Of a stretch of DNA of 64,000 bases, positions 53,134 through 62,916 are shown piece by piece. The translations under genes and the position numbers were made by a program. The stretch covers positions 124,001 through 188,000 of the forward strand of contig NZ_FVZL01000001.1 of assembly GCF_900168295.1 (NCBI RefSeq), written 5' to 3'. Source of the DNA: Arthrobacter sp. P2b (GTDB lineage: Bacteria; Actinomycetota; Actinomycetes; Actinomycetales; Micrococcaceae). A model generated the notes under the pieces. That model ran no database searches. It had not been told where the DNA came from and saw only the letters and a program-made list of their open reading frames with translations. The stretch's first letter is position 1; each line of letters opens with the position of its first letter.

Positions 53134-53175
53134 GTCGCGGTGCGCTGACTTCACTCCGAAGCAGCGCGCCGCGAC
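53134..53175 (+). promoter_or_regulatory. Intercistronic hairpin after the CUT1 binding-protein gene
   Basis: GTCGCGGTGCGCTG pairs with CAGCGCGCCGCGAC over 14 bp with one wobble and a 14-nt loop. It separates the binding protein from the permease genes and has no T run. Confidence 0.68.
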
Positions 53176-53211
53176 CCCTTCTCGATGAAGAGCCAGTAAG
53201 GAACCAGCACC

Positions 53212-54135
53212 ATGGCAATAGACACAGCCGTACGCCGGAATGAAGCACCGCCGAGAAAGCGCCGCCGCTACCGTGGCTTCGCCCACTCCGTGTGGTGGTT
53301 CGTGCTCCCCGCGGCAGCACTCTACGTGTTTGCGGTCGTATATCCGAGCGTACGGGGAAGCCTGTTCGCGTTCACCAACTGGGACGGAATCTCTCAGGAT
53401 CCGAAGTGGGTGGGGCTGGATCAGTTCGCCCGCATCTGGTCCGATCCGAACGGTCTGACCAGCGTCAAGAACACCCTGCTGATCGCTTTTGCGGTCACCG
53501 TCGTCCAAAATGTGGCCGGCCTGCTGATCGCCCTCGCGGTGAACTCCCGTATCAAATCCCGCGACGTTCTGCGGGTGCTGATCTTCGCTCCCGTAGTGAT
53601 TACATCCATCGCGGTTGGCTTCCTCTGGCAGAACCTCTTTACGCCGGACGGTGGAATCAACGAAGCGCTCGAGGCTGTGGGGCTCGGCGCGCTGCGCCAG
53701 AACTGGTTGGGCGACCCGGACATTGCTATCTGGTCCATCATGGTCGTCGTCTTCTGGCAGTTCGTGGGTTACTCCATGGTGATCTTCCTCGCCGGACTCC
53801 AAGGCATCCCCGAGGAGATCATCGAAGCTGCAGCCATCGATGGTGCCGGCCCGATCCGCCGGTTCTGGGCCATTGTGCGGCCACTTTTGGCCCCCTCCAT
53901 CACGATCAACGTGATGCTGTCTCTCATCGGCGGCCTGAAGCTCTTTGACCAGGTCTTCATCATGACCCAAGGCGGTCCCGGCGGAGCCACCAACACCATT
54001 TCGACTCTGATCTACTCGAACGCGTTCTCGCTCGGCCGCTTCGGATACGCCGCCGCGCTCGCCGTCGTGCTGTCGATCTTCGTCGCGGTGGCATCCATCA
54101 TCCAGTACCGACTTCTCGCCCTTCAGGAGCGCTGA
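53212..54135 (+). CDS. CUT1 ABC permease, first subunit (UgpA/MalF type)
   Basis: A 307-residue membrane protein with six TM segments and the EAA loop IIEAAAIDGAGPIRRFWAIVRPLL. AAGGAACC precedes the ATG. Its stop lies 1 nt before the ATG of the second permease. The pair forms the channel for an oligosaccharide. No ATPase gene is encoded in the module, so a shared MsiK-type ATPase made elsewhere is needed, as is usual in actinobacteria. Confidence 0.92.
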   Translation: MAIDTAVRRNEAPPRKRRRYRGFAHSVWWFVLPAAALYVFAVVYPSVRGSLFAFTNWDGISQDPKWVGLDQFARIWSDPNGLTSVKNTLLIAFAVTVVQNVAGLLIALAVNSRIKSRDVLRVLIFAPVVITSIAVGFLWQNLFTPDGGINEALEAVGLGALRQNWLGDPDIAIWSIMVVVFWQFVGYSMVIFLAGLQGIPEEIIEAAAIDGAGPIRRFWAIVRPLLAPSITINVMLSLIGGLKLFDQVFIMTQGGPGGATNTISTLIYSNAFSLGRFGYAAALAVVLSIFVAVASIIQYRLLALQER

Positions 54136-54136
54136 C

Positions 54137-54958
54137 ATGAACCGATACACCTGGCGGACAGCAATTCTGGAAGGCTCCATGGTCCTGGTCGGCCTGCTGT
54201 TCCTGTTCCCAATCTACGTACTGGTGATCCTCTCGCTCAAAGCCCCGGGAGACCAGAGCGCCAAGCTCGCACCCCCACTGCAGCCGACGCTCCAGAACTT
54301 CTCCGATGCATGGCAACAGGGAGGTTTGGGCGGCGCCCTGATGAACAGCTTTATCGTGACCGTGGTAACCGTCGCGCTCACAGTGGTCCTCGCCGCAGCG
54401 GCGGCATACCCGCTGTCACGTCTGGGAACACGGTGGTCCAGGTTCACCTATCTCGGCTTCCTCGCCGGATTGCTGCTTCCAGCTCAGCTCGCCCTGCTTC
54501 CGCTCTACCAGACCATCCGCGATCTCGGCCTCCTGGGCACGCTCGCCGGTGTCATCATCGTCAACGTCGGCGGCGGCATGCCATTCTCGATCTTCTTATA
54601 TGCAGGGTTCATGCGGGCACTGCCCGCAGAATACGAAGAAGCAGCCGCTGTCGACGGAGCTCATGCTTTCCGCACGTTCTGGGCCGTGGTGTTCCCCCTC
54701 GTTCAGCCGATCACCGGCACCGTAATCATCTTGACGGCCGTGGCCACGTGGAACGACTTCCTGACGCCGCTGCTGTACCTCTCAGGCTCCGACCAGCAGA
54801 CCATCACGGTCGCCGTCTATGGATTCGTCGGTCAGTACGGCGCTCAGTGGAACCTGATCTTCGCAGGCATCATCATCAGCATCCTGCCCATCCTCATCGC
54901 GTACTTCTTCATGCAGAAGTACATCGTTCAAGGCTTCGCCGGCGGCCTCAAGGGCTGA
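54137..54958 (+). CDS. CUT1 ABC permease, second subunit (UgpE/MalG type)
   Basis: A 273-residue permease with the EAA loop EEAAAVDGAHAFRTFWAVVFPL and C-terminal FFMQKYIVQGFAGGLKG, the usual end of this subunit. It starts 2 nt after the first permease stop and is surely co-translated. Six TM segments. Partner of the subunit encoded upstream. Confidence 0.92.
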   Translation: MNRYTWRTAILEGSMVLVGLLFLFPIYVLVILSLKAPGDQSAKLAPPLQPTLQNFSDAWQQGGLGGALMNSFIVTVVTVALTVVLAAAAAYPLSRLGTRWSRFTYLGFLAGLLLPAQLALLPLYQTIRDLGLLGTLAGVIIVNVGGGMPFSIFLYAGFMRALPAEYEEAAAVDGAHAFRTFWAVVFPLVQPITGTVIILTAVATWNDFLTPLLYLSGSDQQTITVAVYGFVGQYGAQWNLIFAGIIISILPILIAYFFMQKYIVQGFAGGLKG

Positions 54959-55105
54959 TCCGCGCCCGCCCGCACCGGCTCCTGTTCGTTGCGGGCCGCC
55001 CCAAAAGGGGAAATCGGCCGACGGCCGTCCGAGGAATCGGATCAGTCATCGCCACGAGTTCCTCCGCGCCAACCGCCGTGCCCCTTAACACCAGAAAGAC
55101 CCAGA

Positions 55106-57391
55106 ATGACCGACTTGAATGCACGTTTTATTGCCGCGGATGTCGAACCGGACAGTGCGCCGTTGTTCCGCCGCGATTTCGTAGCCGAGGCCGGCCACGG
55201 TGACGTGGTATCAGCGACCCTCTCCCTCAGCGCCTTGGGGGTCTGTGAAGCCTGGATCAACGGTGTGCCTGTCTCCAACGATCTGCTGACTCCCGGCTGG
55301 ACGAGTTACGAGTGGCGGCTGCACTACGTCGATCATGACGTCACCCCCCTCATCAAAGAGCGCTCCACGATCGGTATCGCCGTCGGTAACGGCTGGTACC
55401 GCGGACGTCTGGGATGGATAGAAACGCAGCGCTACGGCGACGAGGTTGCCGCCTGCGCCGTTCTTCGCATCCGCTTCGCCGACGGACACGAACAGGTCAT
55501 CGTGACTGACGAGACCTGGACCGTCGGGCCCAGCGCGATCACGTCGAATGATTTCTACGACGGGCAAAGTATCGACGCGAGACGTCAGGATGACCGGTGG
55601 AAGCACCCGGGTTTCCTCGATCCTTCCTGGGGAAGCGTCCACGCGGTGCCCTACGACGGGCAACTCACTCCTGACCCCGTCGCCCCCGTGCGCCGGGTCG
55701 GTGAACTCAAGCCCAAAGAGGTCTGGCGCAGCCCCTCCGGTTCGGTGCTGGTCGACTTCGGCGAAAACATCGTCGGCTATCTCCGCGTGAACGTACGCGG
55801 GGAGTCCGGGGCCGTTCTCACCGCCCGGCATGCGGAGGTCCTCGACAACGGCGAACTGGCAACCCGCCCGCTCAGAACTGCAGTATCGACCGACCGGTTC
55901 ACGCTCAGCGGCGGGCAGGACACGTTCGAGCCAACCTTCACCTTCCATGGCTTCCGCTACGCCGAATTGATCGGGTGGCCGGGCGACGTCGGTGAGGTGC
56001 AGGACAGCGTGACCGCGGTCGTGATCTCCACAGACCTGCCCCGCACAGGGCACTTCGAATGCTCTGTCCCGGATCTGAACCAGCTGCACGAGAACGTCGT
56101 CCGCGGGATGCGCGGCAACTTCATCGACATACCCACCGACTGCCCCCAGCGTGACGAGAGGCTCGGCTGGACCGGGGACATCTCCGCGTTCGCCCCCACA
56201 GCCGCCTACCTGTTCGACGTCAAGGACTTCCTCGCCGACTGGCTGCAGGACGTTGCCCTCGAGCAATCCCACCACGACGGCATCGTGCCCTACATTGTGC
56301 CGGACATCCTCAAGTACGCTTCCACTCCGCAGGAGGGGGCAGGTGCCAGTGAATCGGCAGCGTTCTGGAGCGACGCAGCTGTCTGGGTTCCCTGGGCACT
56401 TTGGGAGGCATACGGAGATCTCCGCACGCTGGAAGCGGCCTTCCCCTCCATGCTCGCGCACGGGCGCCGCGTCCACTCCCTGCTGTCCCCATCGGGACTC
56501 TGGGACACCGGATTCCAATTCGGGGACTGGCTGGACCCCGACGCGCCGGCAGAGCATCCCGGCGAAGCGAAGGCAGACCCCGGTGTCGTCGCCACCGCGT
56601 GCGCCTTCCGCACCGCCGACCGCATCCGTGCAGCGGCCGAACTGTTGGGCCGCACTTCAGAGGCCGAAGAGTTCGCATCCTACGCGCTGGCTCTGCGCAC
56701 GGCTTTCCAGCGTGAATACGTTCAGGCAGAAAGAATCTACAGCGACTGCACCACCGTCTACTCCCTCGCCATCGTCTTTGGGCTCCTGGACGCCGAACAG
56801 CAGCAATGGGCCGGGGAACGGCTGGCCGAGCTGGTCGAGGCGAGCGGATTCCACATCTCCACCGGCTTCGCCGGCACCCCATTCATCGCCGACGCGCTGA
56901 CCTCCACCGGCCAGACAGCGACCGCCTACCGGCTGCTTCTGCAGCGCGAGTGTCCATCCTGGCTCTACCCCGTCACCATGGGCGCCACGACCATTTGGGA
57001 GCGCTGGGACTCGATGCTCCCTGACGGGAGCATCAACCCCGGCGACATGACGAGCTTCAACCACTACGCACTCGGAGCGGTTGTCGACTGGATGCACCGG
57101 GTAGTCGGCGGCCTGGCGCCCCTTACCCCGGGGTACGGTCGCATCCTCATCGCGCCGCAGATCGCGGAGGGAATCGACTGGGCACGCACCTCCCTGCAGA
57201 CACCGCACGGGTTCGCAGCTGTCGCCTGGAGCCTTACGAACGACGACGTCACCGTCGAGGTAACTGTGCCCGAGGGAACGTCCGCCGTCCTGCGCTGGCC
57301 AGGAAACGAAGACACCGAACTCGCGCCTGGCGGCCATGTCCTCACTTTGCCCACTCCACTGTCACTCAAAGGCTTGACCCGCCAACGATAG
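55106..57391 (+). CDS. Alpha-L-rhamnosidase, GH78
   Basis: A 761-residue cytosolic enzyme without signal peptide. The N-terminal beta domains (ALGVCEAWINGVPVSNDLLTPGWTSY) precede the (alpha/alpha)6 catalytic domain with DCPQRDERLGWTGD at 345-358, where D350 or E351 is the likely general acid. NHYALGAVVDWMHRVVGGL follows, then a C-terminal beta-sandwich. ATG at 55106 is preferred to the open upstream frame; its ribosome site is weak (CCAGAAAGAC). It removes terminal rhamnose from imported glycosides. The neighbouring GH3 enzyme would then release glucose. Confidence 0.9.
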   Translation: MTDLNARFIAADVEPDSAPLFRRDFVAEAGHGDVVSATLSLSALGVCEAWINGVPVSNDLLTPGWTSYEWRLHYVDHDVTPLIKERSTIGIAVGNGWYRGRLGWIETQRYGDEVAACAVLRIRFADGHEQVIVTDETWTVGPSAITSNDFYDGQSIDARRQDDRWKHPGFLDPSWGSVHAVPYDGQLTPDPVAPVRRVGELKPKEVWRSPSGSVLVDFGENIVGYLRVNVRGESGAVLTARHAEVLDNGELATRPLRTAVSTDRFTLSGGQDTFEPTFTFHGFRYAELIGWPGDVGEVQDSVTAVVISTDLPRTGHFECSVPDLNQLHENVVRGMRGNFIDIPTDCPQRDERLGWTGDISAFAPTAAYLFDVKDFLADWLQDVALEQSHHDGIVPYIVPDILKYASTPQEGAGASESAAFWSDAAVWVPWALWEAYGDLRTLEAAFPSMLAHGRRVHSLLSPSGLWDTGFQFGDWLDPDAPAEHPGEAKADPGVVATACAFRTADRIRAAAELLGRTSEAEEFASYALALRTAFQREYVQAERIYSDCTTVYSLAIVFGLLDAEQQQWAGERLAELVEASGFHISTGFAGTPFIADALTSTGQTATAYRLLLQRECPSWLYPVTMGATTIWERWDSMLPDGSINPGDMTSFNHYALGAVVDWMHRVVGGLAPLTPGYGRILIAPQIAEGIDWARTSLQTPHGFAAVAWSLTNDDVTVEVTVPEGTSAVLRWPGNEDTELAPGGHVLTLPTPLSLKGLTRQR

Positions 57392-57396
57392 GAACT

Positions 57397-57430
57397 GTGT
57401 GGGCGGGCCCATTATGGGCCAGCCCCACAC
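57397..57430 (+). promoter_or_regulatory. Hairpin between the GH78 and GH3 genes
   Basis: GTGTGGGCGGGCCCA pairs with TGGGCCAGCCCCACAC (a small internal mismatch) around a 3-nt loop, 6 nt after the GH78 stop. No T run; possibly partial termination or mRNA protection. Confidence 0.6.
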
Positions 57431-57566
57431 GCAACTCCTCACCTCCGGGCCGGAGCCGGCATCTCCAGGCGGCCCCCTCTGGACCACGAGGTCCCTGATC
57501 CGCTCCGGGCTTTCGCGCAAACACGCATGTCCCCTCCCCCATCTCTTCTGAAGGGCGCCCCATTTC

Positions 57567-59897
57567 ATGAAAACAACCCCTGCAACAGCCACAATGGAGC
57601 TCTACAGGGACGCTGCAATGCCCACCCCTGACCGGGTCGAGGATCTCCTGTCACGGATGACACTCGCCGAAAAAGTCGGCCAAATGCTCCAATTGGACGC
57701 CCGTGGCGACGTCGAAGACCTCGTCTGCACCAAGCTCGGCGGATCCTTGCTCCACGCCTCACCAGAGACGATGATCCGAACCAGCGAACTCGTAGCCAGA
57801 ACCCGCCTGCAGATCCCCCTGCTGATGGCGGATGACTGCATTCATGGGCATTCCTTCTGGCCCGGCGCCACGATCTTTCCGACACAGCTCGGCATGGCTT
57901 GCACCTGGGACCCGGACCTGATCGAGCGCGGGGCCCGTGCGGCCGCCACCGAAATAGCCGCAACCGGCCTCCACTGGACGTTCTCCCCGGTCCTGTGCAT
58001 CACCCGGGACCTGCGTTGGGGACGTGTCAACGAGACGTTCGGAGAAGATCCACACCTCATCGGTGAACTTGGGGCTGCCATGATCCGTGGCTACCAGGGG
58101 AAGGGACTCACTGACCGCACCGCCGTGCTCGCCACGGCCAAGCATTTCGCCGGCTACTCCGAAACCCAAGGGGGCAGGGACGCCAGCGAAGCCGACCTGA
58201 GCCGGCGCAAGCTCCGGTCATGGTTCCTGCCACCCTTCGAGAAGGCTGTCCAGGCCGGTTGCAGGACGTTTATGCTCGGCTACCAGGCCATTGACGGAGT
58301 CCCCATCACTGCCAACCGCTGGCTGCTCAACGAGGTCCTCAAGGAGGAATGGGGCTTCGAGGGCACGCTCGTTACTGACTGGGACAATGTCGGCCGCATG
58401 GTCTGGGAGCAAAAGGTGTGCGACACCGACATCGAGGCAGCCGGCGTCGCTGTTGATGCCGGCAATGACCTGATCATGAACACCCCGCAGTTCTTCGACG
58501 CTGCGCAGCAGGCAGTGCAGGACGGGCTGCTCAACGAATCATTGATCGACGACGCGGTCCGCCGCATCCTCACATTGAAGTTCGATCTCGGCCTCTTCGA
58601 GGACCCGCGGCTTCCGGACAAGGACGTCCAACGGGCTGTCATCGGCTGCGAGGAACACACGGCCCTGAACCTGGAGATGGCACGAAAGTCCCTGGTTCTT
58701 TTACGGAACGACGGCACCTTGCCACTGGCCGGCGGTCTGGAACCCGGCTCCGACGGCAGGGCCCGGGACAACGGGCAATCCAAGACCATCGCAGTCATAG
58801 GCCCTAACGCCGATGACCAGCACGCGCAGCTTGGAGATTGGGCCGGCGCGTCCGGGCAGATCAACTGGATGCCTGACGGCCATCCCCGTGAACTGACGAG
58901 AACCGTGCTGGATGGCTTCAGGGATATCGCCCCCGAAAGCTGGACCATCACTCATTCCAGGGGAGCCGACATAGGAGAGCTTCTTCCCGACCCGGCCGGA
59001 GACACCTACCCCGACGGGCAGCCTCGCCCGCCGCTGTTCCACCCCGCAGCAGTCAACGGGGTTATGCAGCTAGACGCCGTTCAGGCTGCCAGGGACGCTG
59101 ACTATGTCGTTGCTGTCGTCGGTGACACCGTAGCCCTCGCCGGTGAGATGAAGTCAACGGCAACCCTTGACCTCCAAGGCGCCCAGAACATCCTGCTGGA
59201 ACAGCTCATCGCCACGGGCAAACCGGTCGTGGTAGTCCTGATTCAGTCCAAGCCATCGACCCTTCCAGAGATCGTCCTAAACGGGGCCGCGGCCATCATT
59301 GAAGCTTTTAACCCGGGCATGCAGGGAGGCCGGGCCCTCGCGGAGCTTGTCCTCGGCCTGATCGAACCCGCCGGCCGGCTGCCCGTCACGTTCGCCCGGC
59401 ACGCCGGACAGTTGCCTGTCTACTACAACCAGCTCCGCGGCCAGCACGGAAACCGCTACGCCGACCTCACCCAGGACCCACTCTTCGCCTTCGGCGAGGG
59501 CCTGAGCTACAGCACCGTGCAATACTCCAATCTCCGTCTCGACTCCGAAACCATCGAACAAGACGGGACCCTGAAGGCCACGATCACGCTCACCAACACA
59601 GGAAACCGCCCCTCAACCGAGACGGTCCAGGCCTATATCAGCGACACCGTGACCAGCGTCACATGGGCTGATCGGGAGCTTAAGGCATTCGTGCAGATCG
59701 CGGTCGGGCCAGGTGAGTCCACTGATGTGGACATCTCACTGCCGGCCACTGAATGCTCCCTGGTCGATGCCGATGCCCGACGCCTCGTCGAGGCGGGAAC
59801 CTTCGAGTTGATGGTCGGGAGCAGCTCACGAGACCGGGACCTGATCCGCACAACGTTCACCATCTCCAGCAACGCCGCGCCACTGTTGCATCAATAG
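57567..59897 (+). CDS. Beta-glucosidase, GH3
   Basis: A 776-residue cytosolic enzyme. GH3 N-terminal barrel (MTLAEKVGQMLQLD), nucleophile D271 in LVTDWDNVG, C-terminal domain with KSLVLLRNDGTLPL and VIGPNADD, and a fibronectin-type-III-like domain at the end (ATITLTNTGNRPSTETVQAYI). No signal peptide. GAAGGGCG lies upstream of the ATG. It cleaves beta-linked glucose (or xylose) from the product of the rhamnosidase. Last cytosolic gene of the LacI-4 module. Confidence 0.92.
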   Translation: MKTTPATATMELYRDAAMPTPDRVEDLLSRMTLAEKVGQMLQLDARGDVEDLVCTKLGGSLLHASPETMIRTSELVARTRLQIPLLMADDCIHGHSFWPGATIFPTQLGMACTWDPDLIERGARAAATEIAATGLHWTFSPVLCITRDLRWGRVNETFGEDPHLIGELGAAMIRGYQGKGLTDRTAVLATAKHFAGYSETQGGRDASEADLSRRKLRSWFLPPFEKAVQAGCRTFMLGYQAIDGVPITANRWLLNEVLKEEWGFEGTLVTDWDNVGRMVWEQKVCDTDIEAAGVAVDAGNDLIMNTPQFFDAAQQAVQDGLLNESLIDDAVRRILTLKFDLGLFEDPRLPDKDVQRAVIGCEEHTALNLEMARKSLVLLRNDGTLPLAGGLEPGSDGRARDNGQSKTIAVIGPNADDQHAQLGDWAGASGQINWMPDGHPRELTRTVLDGFRDIAPESWTITHSRGADIGELLPDPAGDTYPDGQPRPPLFHPAAVNGVMQLDAVQAARDADYVVAVVGDTVALAGEMKSTATLDLQGAQNILLEQLIATGKPVVVVLIQSKPSTLPEIVLNGAAAIIEAFNPGMQGGRALAELVLGLIEPAGRLPVTFARHAGQLPVYYNQLRGQHGNRYADLTQDPLFAFGEGLSYSTVQYSNLRLDSETIEQDGTLKATITLTNTGNRPSTETVQAYISDTVTSVTWADRELKAFVQIAVGPGESTDVDISLPATECSLVDADARRLVEAGTFELMVGSSSRDRDLIRTTFTISSNAAPLLHQ

Positions 59898-60078
59898 CGA
59901 CGGGAATGGAGCTCCCATAGGTCGAACAGGTGGTGAACGGAAGTCCGTCAAAGCGGCCGCATTTTCGACAGCGACCGCAGCTCGCTGCAGATGGCAGACG
60001 GGCTACCGCGAAGGCCTAAATCCGTGGGGGCAACACTGCCCGCCGATTCTCCGTGCACTACTAACGAAAGGATATGCC

Positions 60079-62319
60079 GTGCTACAAAAGCTAAGAGTCG
60101 GCCTCGCCGGAGCGGTAGCCCTGGCACTAACCATGAGTCCGGCCCAGGCGTCGGACGCGCCCCCCACTTCTCAGGTCTCCGTCACGCTGACCGACCTGTC
60201 CACCGGAACCTATCTGGACCGCGGTCCGAAGATCCGGTGGCAGGAGGGCAAGGCACCTGACGGCGACACAATCACGATTGACGCGAACCGCGCCTATCAG
60301 ACGATGGATGGCTTCGGGGCATCCTTCACCGATTCCTCCGCGTGGCTCATCGGAACCAAGCTCGATCATGAGCGTCGCAACAGCGTGATGCGGGATCTGT
60401 TCGACTCCCAACAAGGAATTGGGCTCAGCTTTATTCGCCAACCCATGGGTGCATCCGACTTCTCGGCGGCAGGAAACTGGTCCTATGACGACATGCCTCC
60501 AGGGGAGACAGACCCGGGCCTCGAGAACTTTTCGATTGACCACGACCAGGCCTACACCCTGCCCTTGCTCCGCCAGGCGCTGAAGATCAACCCGGACATT
60601 TCCCTTATGGCCACCCCCTTCAGTCCGCCGGGCTGGATGAAGACCTCGGACTCGATGATCGGCGGCACCCTCAAGCCCGAGTTCCGCGAGGATTTCGCCA
60701 ACTACTTCGTCAAGTTCATCAAGGCGTACGAGGCCAACGGCGTGCCGATCGACTTCATCTCGCTCCAGAACGAACCCACATACCAACCACCGACGTCGCC
60801 GTCTTCACTCGTGACCGTGGAGCAGGCGAACGACCTCATCAAGAACTACGTCGGACCGGCACTGCGCGCCAACGACCTTTCAACGAAAATCCTGACCTAC
60901 GACTTCAACTACGACCTCCCCAGCTATGCCGAGACACCCTTCGCCGACCCGGAGTCCTCCAAGTTCGTGAACGGCACGGCCTGGCACTGCTACGCCGGCG
61001 ACGTGCGGATGCAGACCGTTGTCCACAACGATTACCCGAACAAGACCACTCACATGACCGAGTGCTCCGGCGGCACGTGGGAGGGCACCGACCAGGATGC
61101 CTTCAACGCCACGATGAACCACGTGATCGGCTCCACCCGCAACTGGGCGAAATCGGTCGTCCGATGGAACATGGCCCTGGACGCCGACCGCGGCCCGACC
61201 AATGGCGGTTGTGACATCTGCCGCGGTGTCCTCACAGTAGCCGAGGGCGCCGACGGCGAGTGGGACTACACCAAGAACGTTGACTACTACGCCCTCGGTC
61301 AGGCGAGCAAATTCGTCGAGCCGGGAGCTCAGCGGGTGGCATCTAGCACGCTTGGCGCAGGTAGCGTGCAGGACGTGGCGTTCGTCAACCCCGACGGATC
61401 CTCGGTCCTCGTCACCCACAACTCCGGGCAGGCAGCTCAGACGTTCAAGGTGCAGTCAGGCGACCACTGGTTCGAGTACACGCTCAACCCCGGGGCAGCG
61501 GCCACGTTTACCTGGAAAGGCGATCAGCGCGGCAGCACCGACTCGCAGGCCGTAGGTTCCGTTGACCTTGTCTTCGACCAGAAAGACGGCACGAATCCGG
61601 TAGTCACCTACAGCCCCGATCTGTCGATCTTCGAGGACCAGGTTCGGGTGGGTGACCGGTGGTTCGGGCAAACCGTGCCGACCGGCGGATCAATCGAGCT
61701 AACCCGCGGACAACAACCCCTGCCGCGTGCCGGCTGGACGGCGACGGCAATAGCCACCGAACCGGGCGGGTCACCCGAGAACGCCCTGGACGAAGACCCG
61801 ACCACACGGTGGGCCACCGGCCGGGGGATGCAGCAAGGCGACTGGTTCGACATCGACATGGGATCAACCCAAACCGTCGATCAGATCACCATCGACTCCG
61901 GGACCAGCCTGGGCGACCAAGCGCACGGCTACCAGATCTTTGTGTCGCAAGACGGAACGAACTGGGGCGAACCGATCGTCACCGGAGCCGGGAAGAGTCA
62001 GCAGTCGACGGCGATCTTCCCCGAGACTCAGGCTCGCTACATCCGCGTGATGAACGTCGGTGCCGCGCAGAACTGGTGGTCAATCTATGACGTCAAGGTC
62101 TTTGCGCCGACGGGCCCCGTGGCAGAGCGCGCTGGCGAGGGCGACCTGACGCAGGTGCAGCGCAGAACCGCGACACTCGCGGACGGCACCGAGGTGACCG
62201 CTCTTTACAACGCCGGCACAGCGCCGGTCACCTTCCAAGGCGACTGGGGCCCAACGCCTTACATCTACCGGTTGCCCGCTGGAGGGGTCGGCATCTTCAC
62301 CGAACGCCCTGCAAGCTGA
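60079..62319 (+). CDS. Secreted GH30 glycosidase with F5/8-type C (discoidin-like) domain
   Basis: A 746-residue exported enzyme. A signal peptide ends near SPAQASDA. The GH30 barrel has YQTMDGFGASFTDSSAWL, acid/base E232 in LQNEP and nucleophile E328 in MTECSGG. A beta domain follows, then residues ~555-680 form a discoidin/CBM32-like module (NALDEDPTTRWATGRGMQQGDWFDIDMG...QARYIRVMNVG). GTG start with AAAGGA at 6 nt. The family includes glucosylceramidase, beta-1,6-glucanase and xylanases. It probably cuts a polysaccharide or glycolipid outside the cell and may supply sugars to the neighbouring importer. Confidence 0.9.
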   Translation: MLQKLRVGLAGAVALALTMSPAQASDAPPTSQVSVTLTDLSTGTYLDRGPKIRWQEGKAPDGDTITIDANRAYQTMDGFGASFTDSSAWLIGTKLDHERRNSVMRDLFDSQQGIGLSFIRQPMGASDFSAAGNWSYDDMPPGETDPGLENFSIDHDQAYTLPLLRQALKINPDISLMATPFSPPGWMKTSDSMIGGTLKPEFREDFANYFVKFIKAYEANGVPIDFISLQNEPTYQPPTSPSSLVTVEQANDLIKNYVGPALRANDLSTKILTYDFNYDLPSYAETPFADPESSKFVNGTAWHCYAGDVRMQTVVHNDYPNKTTHMTECSGGTWEGTDQDAFNATMNHVIGSTRNWAKSVVRWNMALDADRGPTNGGCDICRGVLTVAEGADGEWDYTKNVDYYALGQASKFVEPGAQRVASSTLGAGSVQDVAFVNPDGSSVLVTHNSGQAAQTFKVQSGDHWFEYTLNPGAAATFTWKGDQRGSTDSQAVGSVDLVFDQKDGTNPVVTYSPDLSIFEDQVRVGDRWFGQTVPTGGSIELTRGQQPLPRAGWTATAIATEPGGSPENALDEDPTTRWATGRGMQQGDWFDIDMGSTQTVDQITIDSGTSLGDQAHGYQIFVSQDGTNWGEPIVTGAGKSQQSTAIFPETQARYIRVMNVGAAQNWWSIYDVKVFAPTGPVAERAGEGDLTQVQRRTATLADGTEVTALYNAGTAPVTFQGDWGPTPYIYRLPAGGVGIFTERPAS

Positions 62320-62326
62320 CATGTTC

Positions 62327-62359
62327 GGCGGCACCCAGGCCACCACCCCGGGTGCCGCC
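62327..62359 (+). terminator. Terminator-like hairpin after the GH30 gene
   Basis: GGCGGCACCC and GGGTGCCGCC form a perfect 10-bp stem with a 13-nt loop, 7 nt after the stop. No T run follows. Confidence 0.6.
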
Positions 62360-62567
62360 CGCATGCGGCAGACAAGAAGGGGCAAGGCCAGCTCGTCGCC
62401 GCGGCTCCGCCCTTGACTCGCCAAGCTCAGCGCAAGTATTAGCGAGCAGGTTCCATATTCCGAAAATGCCGGCACATAGGTCTGCAGTACGCGGTTATGC
62501 CCCTGCCTATATACGCTGCACGTTGCTCTCTTTCTTTTGGAACTCAGACAAAAAGGAACTAGCCATC

Positions 62568-62840
62568 ATGTCTCGGAAAACGCGGGAGTACCCACAGCAA
62601 AGCCAAAGTAGAGCGACATCGCCCGGACCGGACTTGGACGCTCCTTCACCTGGCATGCTGGAGGTAAACGTCCAAGAGGCCAGGGAAGTAGACGAAGCCC
62701 TCCAGAATGCGATTTCCCAAGTCACGGAAGCGGCCGTACGCCACCAAACAGGCGTGTTGGTTACCCGCGTCGGCCCAGGCCGCTACATAGTGCGGGCACA
62801 CCCTGCTGTTCCATATGGACTGACGCGGCAGCAGAATTAG
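62568..62840 (+). CDS. Small conserved protein of unknown function
   Basis: A 90-residue protein starting MSRKTREYPQQSQSR after AAAAGGA. The N-terminal half is polar and disordered; the C-terminal half, EVDEALQNAISQVTEAAVRHQTGVLVTRVGPGRYIVRAHPAVPYG (given to show pattern, spread over residues ~37-84), looks like a helix plus two beta strands. No enzyme motif or TM segment. Convergent with the aldehyde dehydrogenase. I do not recognise the function. Confidence 0.7.
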   Translation: MSRKTREYPQQSQSRATSPGPDLDAPSPGMLEVNVQEAREVDEALQNAISQVTEAAVRHQTGVLVTRVGPGRYIVRAHPAVPYGLTRQQN

Positions 62841-62869
62841 TAAGTCCGCTATTCGTCATTGATGTCCCG

Positions 62870-62913
62870 ACGCATCGGGGGCGGCCCCTGCCTGGGGGCC
62901 GCCCTCGATGCGT
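62870..62913. terminator. Bidirectional hairpin terminator
   Basis: ACGCATCGGGGGCGGCCCC pairs with GGGGCCGCCCTCGATGCGT over 19 bp with one wobble and a short loop, between convergent genes ending at 62840 (+) and 62917 (-). Confidence 0.78.
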
Positions 62914-62916
62914 ACA

